Of a stretch of 64,000 nt of DNA, positions 45,200-54,492 are shown in pieces. The position numbers and the translations under genes were made by a program. Location of the stretch: assembly GCA_050949705.1 (NCBI GenBank), contig JBMNGG010000021.1:1-64000 (forward strand), read 5' to 3'. Under the pieces are notes generated by a model, which did no database searches, had not been told where the DNA came from, and saw only the letters and a list, made by a program, of their open reading frames with translations. This stretch comes from JBMNGG01 sp050949705 (GTDB lineage: Bacteria; Bacillota; Thermosediminibacteria; Thermosediminibacterales; Tepidanaerobacteraceae). Position 1 is the stretch's first letter. Each line of letters begins with the position of its first letter.

Positions 45200-45586
45200 A
45201 TGATGACAAAAGTAACTAATGTGAGTTACCAAGGTAATCAAGAATCAAAACTGGGGACTACAAATCTAAATAAAGATGATTTTCTAAAGCTATTGATTAC
45301 ACAATTGAGACATCAGAATCCTTTAGAACCAATGGATAACAAAGAATACATAGCTCAATTAGCGCAATTTAGTTCACTTGAACAGATGCAAAATATGAAT
45401 TTACAATTAGCCAATCTCTCAGCTATAAGTACTATTGGCAACACAGCAAAAGCTTTTGTTGAAGATAGGGAAGTAAATGGCACAATAAAAGGAATTACCT
45501 TTGACAGTGGCAGTGTGAATTTGATTATTGCTGAAGAAGATCATGAAATTAAAGTGCCTATTGAAAATGTTGCAGAAATAAGATAA
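45200..45586 (+). CDS. flgD: Flagellar hook capping protein FlgD
   Basis: 128 residues, the short FlgD of Firmicutes. LNKDDFLKLLITQLRHQNPL and QLAQFSSLEQMQNM are diagnostic. It forms the scaffold cap for hook assembly. AGGGAGGGC precedes the ATG. Confidence 0.95.
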   Translation: MMTKVTNVSYQGNQESKLGTTNLNKDDFLKLLITQLRHQNPLEPMDNKEYIAQLAQFSSLEQMQNMNLQLANLSAISTIGNTAKAFVEDREVNGTIKGITFDSGSVNLIIAEEDHEIKVPIENVAEIR

Positions 45587-45599
45587 GAGGGTGAGCATT

Positions 45600-45986
45600 A
45601 TGCAAGACTATTCGAAAATTAATTCTAGAATAAATACTGGCAGTAGCTTCCCTGTTGTAACCGGAACAAAAAGGCCACAACCTGCAACGGAAAAAACATT
45701 TGATCATATTTTACAACAAAAAATACAAAATAGAGGATTAAAAATCTCTCAACATGCTCAGAAACGACTGAATACCAGGAATATAAAATTAACTGAAAAA
45801 CATATGGAGAAACTCAATTATGCTGTAGATAAGGCTAACCAAAAAGGAATAAGGGATTCTCTGATACTTATGAACGATTTAGCTTTCGTAGTTAATATAA
45901 AAAATAAGACTGTTATAACAGCTTTAGACGGGGAGAGTATAAAAGAAAATGTATTTACAAATATTGACGGTGCTGTAATTATATAA
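45600..45986 (+). CDS. Flagellar operon protein of the TIGR02530 family
   Basis: 128 residues from ATG 45600, after AGAGGGTG. ISQHAQKRLNTRNIKL and the C-terminal VVNIKNKTVITALDGESIKE match the uncharacterised family commonly between flgD and flgE in Firmicutes. No signal peptide or membrane helix. Its position suggests a hook assembly factor; the function is unknown. Confidence 0.85.
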   Translation: MQDYSKINSRINTGSSFPVVTGTKRPQPATEKTFDHILQQKIQNRGLKISQHAQKRLNTRNIKLTEKHMEKLNYAVDKANQKGIRDSLILMNDLAFVVNIKNKTVITALDGESIKENVFTNIDGAVII

Positions 45987-46058
45987 GCCGGACCGCAAGG
46001 AGGCTTAGAGCTTCTGACTGACTGAAGAAGCAGGCACCATAATATAGGAGGTATTTTT
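45987..46058 (+). other. GC-rich structured spacer before flgE
   Basis: This 72-base gap opens with a GC-rich block (GCCGGACCGC, 45987 on) unlike its surroundings. It contains GCTTCT (46010-46015) with AGAAGC (46026-46031) around a 10-base loop, then the flgE ribosome site. No known RNA family recognised; no T run. Confidence 0.4.
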
Positions 46059-47303
46059 ATGATGCGGTCAATGTTTTCTGGGGTTACAGGTCTCAGAAAC
46101 CATCAGATAAAAATGGATGTGATTGGAAATAACATCGCAAATGTTAATACTATCGGCTTTAAAAAAAGTCGAGTTACATTTCAAGATACTTTAAGCCAAA
46201 CTATGAGGGGTGCATCCTCACCTCAGGGGAATCGTGGTGGCAGTAATCCTATGCAGGTGGGATTAGGAATGACAATTGCATCAATAGATACTATTCACAG
46301 CCCTAGTAGTGCTGAATCTACTGGTAACATGACTGATATGGCAATAGACGGTGAGGGGTATTTTATACTTGGCGATGGTTTGGAAAGGTATTATACTAGA
46401 GCAGGTAATTTTGGATTTGATGAACTAGGCAACTTTATTAATACAGCTAATGGATTAAAAGTACAAGGATGGCAAGATATAGCAAATTATGAAGTCCCTC
46501 AAGACAAATCACCACAGTCAATTAGAAGTATAGAAATACGAAAGGGTATGATGATACCGGCATCTGCAACAACTGAGGTTAACTTTGCAAAAAACCTAAA
46601 TGCCGAAACACCTGATGGCGAATCATATTCACTACCATTTAAATTATATGATTCTTTAGGATGTATACATAATTTATCAATCGTGTTTACAAAAGCAGCT
46701 GCCAATACATGGGATTACCAGATAACTCATCCTGACGGAACTGAAACCGATTTGGGTGGTAATACAGGTACTATATCTTTTGAAGCAAGTGGAAGTGGTA
46801 AGTATCAAAGTGCTACAGGAGGGCCATTAACTTTAACCTTGACTAATGGGGCTGCTAATATGTCACTTAATATTGATTTTTCTAGTATTACCCAATATGC
46901 CAAAGAAACAAACGTAGACTTATCTTCTCAAAATGGTTATCCTGCAGGAACCTTGACAGGTACTACAACCGATACATCTGGTGTCATCACTGGCATTTTC
47001 GACAACGGGCTTAGTAAACAATTAGCTCAAGTAGCCATTGCAAACTTCGACAATCCTGCGGGTTTGATTAAAGCTGGTCAGAACATGTATTCTTATTCTA
47101 ACAACTCAGGGGAACCTCAGATTGGGGAAAGTGGTACTGGGGGTCGGGGGGCTATTGCTCCCGGATACTTGGAAATGTCTAATGTAGACCTTTCCGAAGA
47201 GTTTACTCAGATGATAATAACACAAAGAGGATTTCAAGCAAACTCAAGAATAATTACAGCTTCTGATGAAATGCTTCAAGAGTTAGTTAATATTAAACGA
47301 TAG
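46059..47303 (+). CDS. flgE: Flagellar hook protein FlgE
   Basis: 414 residues. The axial N-terminus has SGVTGLRNHQIKMD and NNIANVNTIGFKKSR; the C-terminal EFTQMIITQRGFQANSRII closes the D0 domain. The D1/D2 middle is Thr/Gly rich. TAGGAGGTA precedes ATG 46059. The only hook-type FlgE/F/G protein in the window. Confidence 0.96.
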   Translation: MMRSMFSGVTGLRNHQIKMDVIGNNIANVNTIGFKKSRVTFQDTLSQTMRGASSPQGNRGGSNPMQVGLGMTIASIDTIHSPSSAESTGNMTDMAIDGEGYFILGDGLERYYTRAGNFGFDELGNFINTANGLKVQGWQDIANYEVPQDKSPQSIRSIEIRKGMMIPASATTEVNFAKNLNAETPDGESYSLPFKLYDSLGCIHNLSIVFTKAAANTWDYQITHPDGTETDLGGNTGTISFEASGSGKYQSATGGPLTLTLTNGAANMSLNIDFSSITQYAKETNVDLSSQNGYPAGTLTGTTTDTSGVITGIFDNGLSKQLAQVAIANFDNPAGLIKAGQNMYSYSNNSGEPQIGESGTGGRGAIAPGYLEMSNVDLSEEFTQMIITQRGFQANSRIITASDEMLQELVNIKR

Positions 47304-47318
47304 AATATTGTTAAATAA

Positions 47319-47343
47319 CCGGGCTTGATAAAATCAGGCCCGG
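47319..47343 (+). other. Strong GC hairpin between flgE and swrD
   Basis: CCGGGCTTGAT (47319-47329), loop AAA, ATCAGGCCCGG (47333-47343), an 11-bp stem with one G-T pair. No T run follows. Possible RNA processing or stability element separating the hook gene from the motor genes. Confidence 0.6.
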
Positions 47344-47364
47344 GAAAATTGAGGGTGTATTTCA

Positions 47365-47565
47365 ATGATAAAGCTAACTAGGCTTAACGGAAAAACTTTT
47401 ATTGTTAATGTAGATTTGATTGAAACTATAGAGTCAACACCTGATACAGTAGTGACACTGACTACTGATAAAAAATATATAGTCATGGAACATGCTGATG
47501 AAATCATTGACAAAGTTATACAATACAAAAAAAACATATTTCTCAGTGAGACTCTTAAATCTTGA
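47365..47565 (+). CDS. swrD: FlbD/SwrD family flagellar protein
   Basis: 66 residues, KLTRLNGKTFIVNVDLIETIE is family-specific. In Bacillus SwrD raises flagellar power for swarming; the mechanism is unclear. GAGGGTG precedes ATG 47365. Upstream of motA-motB, consistent with a stator-related role. Confidence 0.9.
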   Translation: MIKLTRLNGKTFIVNVDLIETIESTPDTVVTLTTDKKYIVMEHADEIIDKVIQYKKNIFLSETLKS

Positions 47566-47581
47566 AGGGAAGTGCGACTAA

Positions 47582-48415
47582 GTGCAACGCAAGTTGGATT
47601 TTTCAACACTAACCGGTATTTTGAGTGGTTTTATTTTGATTATGTACGCCATATATAATGGAGGAACCTTAAGAACATATCTTAACTTCAATTCGTTTTT
47701 AATAACATTGGGTGGAACCATAGCAGCAACAATAGCCAATTACCCCTTTTCAAAAATAGCCGGTTTATCAAAAGTATTAAGAGTAGCTTTTACTGAAAAA
47801 TCTATAGAAGCAGACGATGTAATTGGTACTATTATTAATTTGGCTGAAACTGCTCGAAGAGAAGGGTTGCTGGCGTTAGAGGATGCTGCATACCAATTGG
47901 AAGATGATTTTATGCAAAAGGGAATATTGCTTATTGTAGATGGGACAGACCCGGAACTTGTTAGGAATATTATGGAAACAGAGCTTGTCTTTTTAGAAGA
48001 AAGACATGGTGAGGGGCAGGGTATCTTTGAAACCATGGGTACTTTTGCTCCGGCGTTTGGATTGCTTGGTACTGTTATAGGGCTTATAAATATGTTAACT
48101 CAACTGGATAACCCTGATACTATAGGATCCGGAATGGCTGTAGCTCTTATTACTACATTTTATGGCTCATTACTCGCCAATATGCTATTTTTACCATTGG
48201 CTGGAAAGCTTAAAGTAAGAAGCAGTGAAGAAATACTCATAAAAGAGGTTATGATAGAAGGAATGTTATCTATACAAGCTGGAGAAAACCCTAGAATAAT
48301 TGAGGAAAAACTAAAAGCTTTCTTAGCTCCTGCTATCAGAAATGGTATGAGTTTAAATAAAAATGTTGAAAGTGGTGAAGACCTTGCCTGGCAGCAGCAG
48401 ACGGCGCGGTTATAG
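47582..48415 (+). CDS. motA: Flagellar motor stator protein MotA
   Basis: 277 residues, four membrane helices and the MotA/TolQ/ExbB region (GTFAPAFGLLGTVIGLINML). With MotB it conducts ions to drive rotation. It starts at GTG 47582 with GAAGGGAAG upstream. The 3' end overlaps motB. Stators are within the fla operon rather than apart as in Bacillus. Confidence 0.95.
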   Translation: MQRKLDFSTLTGILSGFILIMYAIYNGGTLRTYLNFNSFLITLGGTIAATIANYPFSKIAGLSKVLRVAFTEKSIEADDVIGTIINLAETARREGLLALEDAAYQLEDDFMQKGILLIVDGTDPELVRNIMETELVFLEERHGEGQGIFETMGTFAPAFGLLGTVIGLINMLTQLDNPDTIGSGMAVALITTFYGSLLANMLFLPLAGKLKVRSSEEILIKEVMIEGMLSIQAGENPRIIEEKLKAFLAPAIRNGMSLNKNVESGEDLAWQQQTARL

Positions 48416-49133
48416 AAAAAATGAGCAAGCATCAGGTGGTGCCCCTGCATGGATGACTACATATGGAGATTTAATTACACAAGTTCTGATTTTTTTTATC
48501 TTGTTGTTTTCCTTTTCAAATGTGGATAGGGATAAATTTAATATAGCAATGCTTTCATTGCAGGGCTCACTGGGTATAATCGACGGTGGTATGGCTTTAA
48601 ACAAAGACGATTTTATTGAAGGTGGAGATGTAGGAGAACTCTTGATTTTCGGTCAGGAGCAAAAAGAGTTTGAGTTGCTACACAAAAAAGTCTATGAAAT
48701 TATTGCTGAAGGCAATCTAAAAGGGATACAAGTAAATCTTGATGAACGTGGATTACTCATAAGATTTGTCGAAGGAGTTTTATTTGATTCTGGAAAAGCT
48801 GATATAAAAAACGAGGCAAAAACTATTTTGGATAAAATCGCGCCATTACTTATCGAGACACACCGACATATAAGAATTGAAGGTCACACTGACAATCTGC
48901 CTATAAATACTCGTGATTTTCCATCAAACTGGGAATTGTCTACTGCCAGAGCAGTTAATGTTGTAAAATATTTGATAGAAAAACACAACTTTTCTCCATA
49001 TATTATGTCCGCAGCAGGATACGGTGAATATAGACCGATAGCTCCTAATGATTCCGCAAAACATAGAGCTTTAAATCGGCGAGTGGATATAATAATTTTA
49101 AAATCTACTTTGGAGAACGAGGAACCAAAATAA
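48384..49133 (+). CDS. motB: Flagellar motor stator protein MotB
   Basis: 249 residues: one helix with the ion-binding Asp29 (TTYGDLITQVLIFF), then an OmpA-like peptidoglycan-binding domain with IEGHTDNLPI and NWELSTARA. I prefer TTG 48384 (GTGGTGAAG upstream, 32-base overlap with motA); ATG 48363 in frame has no ribosome site. Confidence 0.94.
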   Translation: MPGSSRRRGYRKNEQASGGAPAWMTTYGDLITQVLIFFILLFSFSNVDRDKFNIAMLSLQGSLGIIDGGMALNKDDFIEGGDVGELLIFGQEQKEFELLHKKVYEIIAEGNLKGIQVNLDERGLLIRFVEGVLFDSGKADIKNEAKTILDKIAPLLIETHRHIRIEGHTDNLPINTRDFPSNWELSTARAVNVVKYLIEKHNFSPYIMSAAGYGEYRPIAPNDSAKHRALNRRVDIIILKSTLENEEPK

Positions 49134-49146
49134 AGGAGGATTAGCT

Positions 49147-49602
49147 TTGGCGACCCAACAAAGCTCTGAGAAAAAGAGTATATTAAGAAATGTGGTAATT
49201 GTGGTTTTGGTGTTATTTACACTGATGATTATAACTACTTTAGTTACATATTATGTTGCACAGAGTTTTTTACGTGATAGTGTAAATCCACCTGCTGAGT
49301 CGCCTAAAAACCACATAACATACGATGCTGGAGAGTTTTTAACAAATTTATCAGACTCAGGTTACATAAAATTGTCTTTGGTTTATTTGATTGATGATAA
49401 GGCAGTGGAGAAAGAGTTGGAATTAAAGGAAAGTGAAACAAGAGACAAAATATTCACGATACTTAGATCGATGAAAAACGATTCAGTAAGAGACAGTGAA
49501 GGCATGGAAGAACTGAGAGTGTTAATAAAAGAATCCTTAAATGATATCATAGATAGTGGAAATATAACAGATGTGTATTTTACAAGTATTATCGTGAATT
49601 AA
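49147..49602 (+). CDS. fliL: Flagellar basal body-associated protein FliL
   Basis: 151 residues: a membrane helix (about 14-38) and a periplasmic-side FliL domain ending in ITDVYFTSIIVN. It supports stators. It starts at TTG 49147 after AAAGGAGGA. Confidence 0.93.
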   Translation: MATQQSSEKKSILRNVVIVVLVLFTLMIITTLVTYYVAQSFLRDSVNPPAESPKNHITYDAGEFLTNLSDSGYIKLSLVYLIDDKAVEKELELKESETRDKIFTILRSMKNDSVRDSEGMEELRVLIKESLNDIIDSGNITDVYFTSIIVN

Positions 49603-49621
49603 TAGTGGAAGGGTGAGTACT

Positions 49622-50617
49622 TTGCCAGAGATACTTTCTCAAAATGAAATAGATGCTCTTCTAACAGCCTTATCTAGCGGAGAAGTAAAAGCAGAGGAAA
49701 TAAAAAGTCAAGAAACTGATAAGAAAGTAAAACCCTATGATTTTAAACGACCTAATAAGTTCTCTAAGGAACAATTACATACTTTGCGCATGATTCACGA
49801 TAATTTTGCTAGATTGTTAACAACTTACCTGTCTGCTCAATTACGTACTTTAGTTCAGATTGATGTATTTGCTGTGGAACAAATGACCTATAATGAATTT
49901 ATTTTTTCTGTCCCAAACCCCTCTATTATAGCTGTTGTAGATTTTGTATCATTAAATGGTGCTACAATAATGGAAATGAATCCTTCAGTTGCTTTCGCAA
50001 TAATCGATAGATTATTAGGGGGTAGTGGTGAATATAATGGGAAATTGCGAGAGCCAACTGATATAGAAAATGGCATTATAGAAAAAATATTTAAAAATAT
50101 GATAAAAATATTGGGTGATGCATGGAAAGACATCAATGATATAAATCCAACAATGGAAAAAATTGAAACAAACTCCCAATTTATCCAACTAGTTTCTCCT
50201 AATGAGGCAGTTGCTTTAATTACATTTAACGCCAAAGTTGGTCAGAGTGAAGGTATGCTTAATCTATGTTTGCCACATATTGTTATGGAACCCATCATAT
50301 CAAAGTTGTCTACTAGAATTTGGTTATCGACTAGTAAAAGAGAACAATCGGAAAAGACACAAAAAATAATAGAAAAGAAAATATACAATATGCAGACACA
50401 GTTAAGAGCGGTGCTTGGTAAAGCACAAATACCCGTTGGTGAGTTTATTAATTTAAAAGTAAACGATGTTATAAAACTAGATAAGAACATAAGAGGCGGT
50501 GCGGATATCTATATAAAAGATAAACTAAAATGTTCTGGTAGCATAGGCATTTCTCATAATAAGATGGCGATAAAAATAAACAAATTAGTTGCGGAGGAGG
50601 CTAACATATATGGATGA
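49622..50617 (+). CDS. fliM: Flagellar motor switch protein FliM
   Basis: 331 residues. LSQNEIDALLTAL at the N-terminus is the CheY-P-binding motif; then comes a CheC-like middle domain and a C-terminal SpoA domain. TTG 49622 follows GGAAGGGTG; an in-frame GTG at 49613 is part of that site. It overlaps fliY. Confidence 0.96.
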   Translation: MPEILSQNEIDALLTALSSGEVKAEEIKSQETDKKVKPYDFKRPNKFSKEQLHTLRMIHDNFARLLTTYLSAQLRTLVQIDVFAVEQMTYNEFIFSVPNPSIIAVVDFVSLNGATIMEMNPSVAFAIIDRLLGGSGEYNGKLREPTDIENGIIEKIFKNMIKILGDAWKDINDINPTMEKIETNSQFIQLVSPNEAVALITFNAKVGQSEGMLNLCLPHIVMEPIISKLSTRIWLSTSKREQSEKTQKIIEKKIYNMQTQLRAVLGKAQIPVGEFINLKVNDVIKLDKNIRGGADIYIKDKLKCSGSIGISHNKMAIKINKLVAEEANIYG

Positions 50618-51707
50618 GCAACTGTTATCACAGGAAGAAATTGAGGAGCTCACTAGGGGAATTGAAGACAACAACCAAATTACAAAAGATGAAATAGATG
50701 CCTTAGGTGAAATTGGTAACATATCTATAGGTACTTCTGCTACAACCTTATATTCCCTACTTAGAAACAAAGTAGTAATAACAACTCCAAAAGTCAGTAT
50801 AACAAATATTGCCAAACTAAAAGAAGCCTATCCCATGCCATTTATAAGTGTTGAAGTTTCATATACCTTTGGCTTACATGGTAGTAATTTAATGATTATT
50901 AAGGAGGAAGATGCAATTATCATCGCGGATCTTATGATGGGAGGTGATGGTACAAATGTAGGTATCGAACTGGACGAGTTAAGAATGAGTGCTGTAGAAG
51001 AGGCAATGAATCAAATGATGGGTTCTGCAGCTACTTCATTATCAACAATGCTCAAAAAGGAAATAAATATTTCACCACCAAAATTAAATAGAATAAATCT
51101 GCGTAGTGACACCTTAAAAGGTCATTTTGATGATAATGAAGATATAGTAAAAATATCTTTTACCATGGAAGTTGGAAACTTATTAAAAAGCGAAATTATG
51201 CAATTGATGCCTATTCCATTTGCTAAAAACCTTGTTCAACAGCTTTACAATTTAAACAGTCCAGATGAGGTTTTGCCTGAGGATGTAAAAGAAGAAATGG
51301 TCGACGAATTTTCCACGGATAACGTACAGAGAGATGAGATTATTCAAAATAAGCAGAAACAGGAACCTTTGACTCCTGCAAGACCCAAAATTACTGTTAA
51401 TCCGGTTGAATTTGAAGTTTTTGAACAAGAACCAGAAACTGTTCAAAGTTCAAGCATCGACTTAATATTGGATGTTTCTTTAGAAGTTACAGTTGAGCTA
51501 GGAAGAACAGAAAAAACCATAAAAGAAATTTTAGAGTTATCTCATGGAACAATCATAGAGCTAGATAAAATAGCAGGAGAACCTGTTGATATTCTGGTAA
51601 ATGGCAAATTAGTGGCCAAAGGTGAAGTCGTGGTAGTAGATGAAAATTTTGGTGTAAGAATAACAGAAATAATTAACTCGATTGAAAGAGTTAAAAGTTT
51701 ACAGTAA
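50610..51707 (+). CDS. fliY: Flagellar motor switch phosphatase FliY
   Basis: 365 residues: an N-terminal LSQEEIEELTRGI segment like the FliM CheY-binding motif, a CheC-type phosphatase domain with two E-x2-N sites (ALGEIGN and VEEAMNQ), a polar linker, and a C-terminal FliN/SpoA domain (LDVSLEVTVELGRTEKTIKE). It builds the C ring and dephosphorylates CheY-P. ATG 50610 follows GGAGGAGG. Confidence 0.95.
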   Translation: MDEQLLSQEEIEELTRGIEDNNQITKDEIDALGEIGNISIGTSATTLYSLLRNKVVITTPKVSITNIAKLKEAYPMPFISVEVSYTFGLHGSNLMIIKEEDAIIIADLMMGGDGTNVGIELDELRMSAVEEAMNQMMGSAATSLSTMLKKEINISPPKLNRINLRSDTLKGHFDDNEDIVKISFTMEVGNLLKSEIMQLMPIPFAKNLVQQLYNLNSPDEVLPEDVKEEMVDEFSTDNVQRDEIIQNKQKQEPLTPARPKITVNPVEFEVFEQEPETVQSSSIDLILDVSLEVTVELGRTEKTIKEILELSHGTIIELDKIAGEPVDILVNGKLVAKGEVVVVDENFGVRITEIINSIERVKSLQ

Positions 51708-51723
51708 TAGGAGGATGAGTCTA

Positions 51724-52086
51724 ATGGGAGGAATATTAATAGTAGATGATGCTGCTTTTATGAGGATGATGATAAGAGATATACTTACAAAAAATGGATA
51801 TAAAGTTTCTGGAGAGGCAGAAAATGGTATGGTGGCAGTTCAAAGCTATTCTGAATTGAAACCAGATTTGGTTATTATGGATATTACAATGCCGGAGCTT
51901 GATGGCATTGAGGCTGTTAGACGGATAAAAGCAGCTGATTCTTCAGCAAAAATAATAATGTGTTCAGCTATGGGCCAACAGGCAATGGTAATTGATGCAA
52001 TACAAGCGGGAGCAAGAGACTTTATAGTTAAACCGTTTCAACCGGAAAGGGTAATCGAAGCTGTAAAAAAGGCTCTAAATAATTGA
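51724..52086 (+). CDS. cheY: Chemotaxis response regulator CheY
   Basis: 120 residues, a lone receiver. Acidic pair Asp8-Asp9, phosphorylation site Asp53 (VIMDITMPELDG), CSAMG and the Lys in VKPFQPE. It is phosphorylated by CheA and binds FliM. ATG 51724 follows AGGAGG; the frame is open further up inside fliY. Confidence 0.96.
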   Translation: MGGILIVDDAAFMRMMIRDILTKNGYKVSGEAENGMVAVQSYSELKPDLVIMDITMPELDGIEAVRRIKAADSSAKIIMCSAMGQQAMVIDAIQAGARDFIVKPFQPERVIEAVKKALNN

Positions 52087-52108
52087 TGGTTTATATTGGA
52101 GAGTTATT

Positions 52109-52639
52109 ATGAGAAGTAATAAAATATTTATTATTGTTTTTGCCGTTTTATATGTGATATTTTTGGCGGGGCTTGTTTTTGCAAATCCAATTAATATGGA
52201 CGAAGTAAATAAATATGACTTTGATGTACCAGATAGTAATACGAGGAACGACCAAAAAGCTTCAAACAGTATAATGGCTTTAGCAGCATATATATTATTT
52301 TTTTTGATAATTACATTTTTAGCATACTATACTACTCGTTTGGTTGGTAAACATCAGATGAAATTAACATTAAAAAGCAAATATATGCAAGTAATTGACA
52401 GTCTGCCTCTAGGCGATGAAAGATCTCTGTATATTGTAAAAACACCACAAGGATTATTAATGATTGGTATTACAAGAGAAGGTATAAGTTTAATTGATAA
52501 GTTAGGAGCAGAAGAGACTGATCTAATAAATGAAGTTGAAGCAAATCAAGATACCGTAAATAAAGGCTTTGCTAATAGTTTAAGTAATTATCTAAATAAA
52601 ATAAAAGACTTTTCGGGACAAAATAGGCTTGGTGGTTAA
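52109..52639 (+). CDS. fliO: Flagellar biosynthetic protein FliO
   Basis: 176 residues: a signal-like hydrophobic N-terminus, a second helix (about 55-75) and a FliO/FliZ cytoplasmic domain (MQVIDSLPLGDERSLYIVK). It stabilises FliP in the export gate. TTGGAGAG precedes the ATG. Confidence 0.92.
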   Translation: MRSNKIFIIVFAVLYVIFLAGLVFANPINMDEVNKYDFDVPDSNTRNDQKASNSIMALAAYILFFLIITFLAYYTTRLVGKHQMKLTLKSKYMQVIDSLPLGDERSLYIVKTPQGLLMIGITREGISLIDKLGAEETDLINEVEANQDTVNKGFANSLSNYLNKIKDFSGQNRLGG

Positions 52640-52641
52640 AG

Positions 52642-53412
52642 ATGAAGAAATATAATAAAATATTTATGTCAATTTTAGGATTTAGCTTATGCTTTTTATA
52701 TCGTGGAAAAGCATTATATGCTGCTCCTGAAGATACTTTAATACCATCATTTCCTTATATTGATACAATAAATAAACCGACAGATATGGCTTTAGTCTTA
52801 CAAATAGTATTGCTGCTAACAATTATCTCTCTTGCACCGGCAATAATTGTAATGTTGACGTCTTTTACTAGAACAATTATTGTTCTTTCCTTTGTTAGAA
52901 ATGGTATTGGTGTTCAACAAGTACCACCTACACAAGTATTAATAGGTCTAGCGCTTTTTATGACAATTTTTATTATGGCTCCGGTATGGGGCGAAATAAA
53001 CGAACAAGCTTTCCAACCATATATTAATCAGGAAATTAGCATAAATGAAGCCTTGCAAAATGCCCAAATTCCTTTGCGGGATTTTATGTTTAGGCAGACA
53101 AGAGAGAAGGATTTAGCTTTATTTGTACATCATGCCAGATTAAATAGTGCTATTAATACACCGTCAGATGTCCCCACTTATGTTTTAATTCCGTCTTTTA
53201 TTATTAGTGAAATAAAGACAGCTTTCCAAATGGGTTTCATCATATATATACCTTTTCTGGTAATAGATATGATTGTATCAAGTACTTTAATGTCTATGGG
53301 GATGCTGATGCTACCTCCGGTAATGATATCTTTGCCTTTTAAAATATTGCTATTTCTTTTAGTTGATGGGTGGAATCTTGTCATTAATTCAATTTTAGTT
53401 GGGTTTAAATAA
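52642..53412 (+). CDS. fliP: Flagellar export gate protein FliP
   Basis: 256 residues: a cleavable-looking signal peptide, then membrane helices with the FliP signatures MLTSFTRTIIVLSFVRN, QVPPTQVLIGLALF and the late segment MGMLMLPPVMISLPFK. Core of the export gate. Two bases after fliO. Confidence 0.97.
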   Translation: MKKYNKIFMSILGFSLCFLYRGKALYAAPEDTLIPSFPYIDTINKPTDMALVLQIVLLLTIISLAPAIIVMLTSFTRTIIVLSFVRNGIGVQQVPPTQVLIGLALFMTIFIMAPVWGEINEQAFQPYINQEISINEALQNAQIPLRDFMFRQTREKDLALFVHHARLNSAINTPSDVPTYVLIPSFIISEIKTAFQMGFIIYIPFLVIDMIVSSTLMSMGMLMLPPVMISLPFKILLFLLVDGWNLVINSILVGFK

Positions 53413-53437
53413 TCAATGTGTTAGGATGTGACAAAAT

Positions 53438-53707
53438 ATGACCCAAGAAATGGTTATATATTTAGCTAGGGAATCATTATCAACAGCTTTACTTATTTCT
53501 GCACCCATGCTAGGTTTTGGGATGTTAGTCGGTATTATAGTAAGTATCTTACAAGCTACAACCCAGATACAAGAGCAAACTCTTACTTTTGTGCCTAAAA
53601 TAATTGCGGTGATGGCTGCAATAATAATATTTGGCCCTTGGATGTTAAATGTAATTACTAAGTTTACTTACAATCTATTTAATAATCTTCCAAACTTTAT
53701 ATATTAG
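53438..53707 (+). CDS. fliQ: Flagellar export gate protein FliQ
   Basis: 89 residues, two membrane helices, with GMLVGIIVSILQATTQIQEQ and FVPKIIAV. Export gate subunit. TTAGGATGTG precedes ATG 53438. Confidence 0.96.
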   Translation: MTQEMVIYLARESLSTALLISAPMLGFGMLVGIIVSILQATTQIQEQTLTFVPKIIAVMAAIIIFGPWMLNVITKFTYNLFNNLPNFIY

Positions 53708-53721
53708 CAAGGGAATGTTAT

Positions 53722-54492
53722 ATGAATATTGAAATTCAGCTGATGAAGTTTTTACTAATTTTATTTAGGTGTTCTGGATTTTTTATATTAACTCCGATTT
53801 TTGGGAGACGAGAATTTCCGCCACAGGGTAAAATAGGCTTGGCAGCATTAGTTTCATTTGTAGTTTATCCACTTATATCGGATTTAAATACATACAATAA
53901 TGTGTGGATTATTGGAACTCATGTCTTAAAAGAGTTTACTGTGGGTATTTCTATGGGTTATGCCACCTTTTTAGTCTTTACCTCCTTGTATTTAGCGGGG
54001 GGAATTATTGACATGGAAATAGGTTTCGGAATGGTTAATGTTTTGGACCCCCAAAGCAATACCCAGGTACCTCTAATGGGGAACTTTTTCTATATATTAA
54101 CCATACTAATGTTTTTGACTATTGATGGCCATCATATGCTAATATCTACTATTATAAAAAGCTACGAAATATTACCACTTGGGCAAGCTGTATTTCATTC
54201 AGATTTTTTATTGGCGGTAATTGCATGTTTTAAAGAAATGTTTTTACTCGGTGTAAAAATAGCATTGCCAATAGTTTCTATTGTCTTTTTAACGAATTTA
54301 GCTCTTGGAATAATTGCAAGGACTGTACCCCAAATGAATGTTTTTATTGTAGGGCTTCCAATAAAAATTACAGTAGGTATAGTTGGCATGATAATGGTTT
54401 TTCCGATGTATTTTGTAGTTATGGATATTATTTATAATGGATCTTATGAAAACATATTGTCATTTTTGAATGGAATGTGGGTAAGACCGTGA
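53722..54492 (+). CDS. fliR: Flagellar export gate protein FliR
   Basis: 256 residues, about six membrane helices, with FGRREFPPQGKIGLAALVSF and IGFGMVNVLDPQSNTQVPL. Export gate subunit next to FliP and FliQ. AAGGGAATG precedes the ATG; the stop overlaps flhB. Confidence 0.96.
   Translation: MNIEIQLMKFLLILFRCSGFFILTPIFGRREFPPQGKIGLAALVSFVVYPLISDLNTYNNVWIIGTHVLKEFTVGISMGYATFLVFTSLYLAGGIIDMEIGFGMVNVLDPQSNTQVPLMGNFFYILTILMFLTIDGHHMLISTIIKSYEILPLGQAVFHSDFLLAVIACFKEMFLLGVKIALPIVSIVFLTNLALGIIARTVPQMNVFIVGLPIKITVGIVGMIMVFPMYFVVMDIIYNGSYENILSFLNGMWVRP

Noticed and set aside
45985..46058. c-di-GMP (GEMM) riboswitch before flgE
   Set aside because: The GC-rich block faintly resembles part of the motif, but the interval is too short and lacks the conserved core and second helix.
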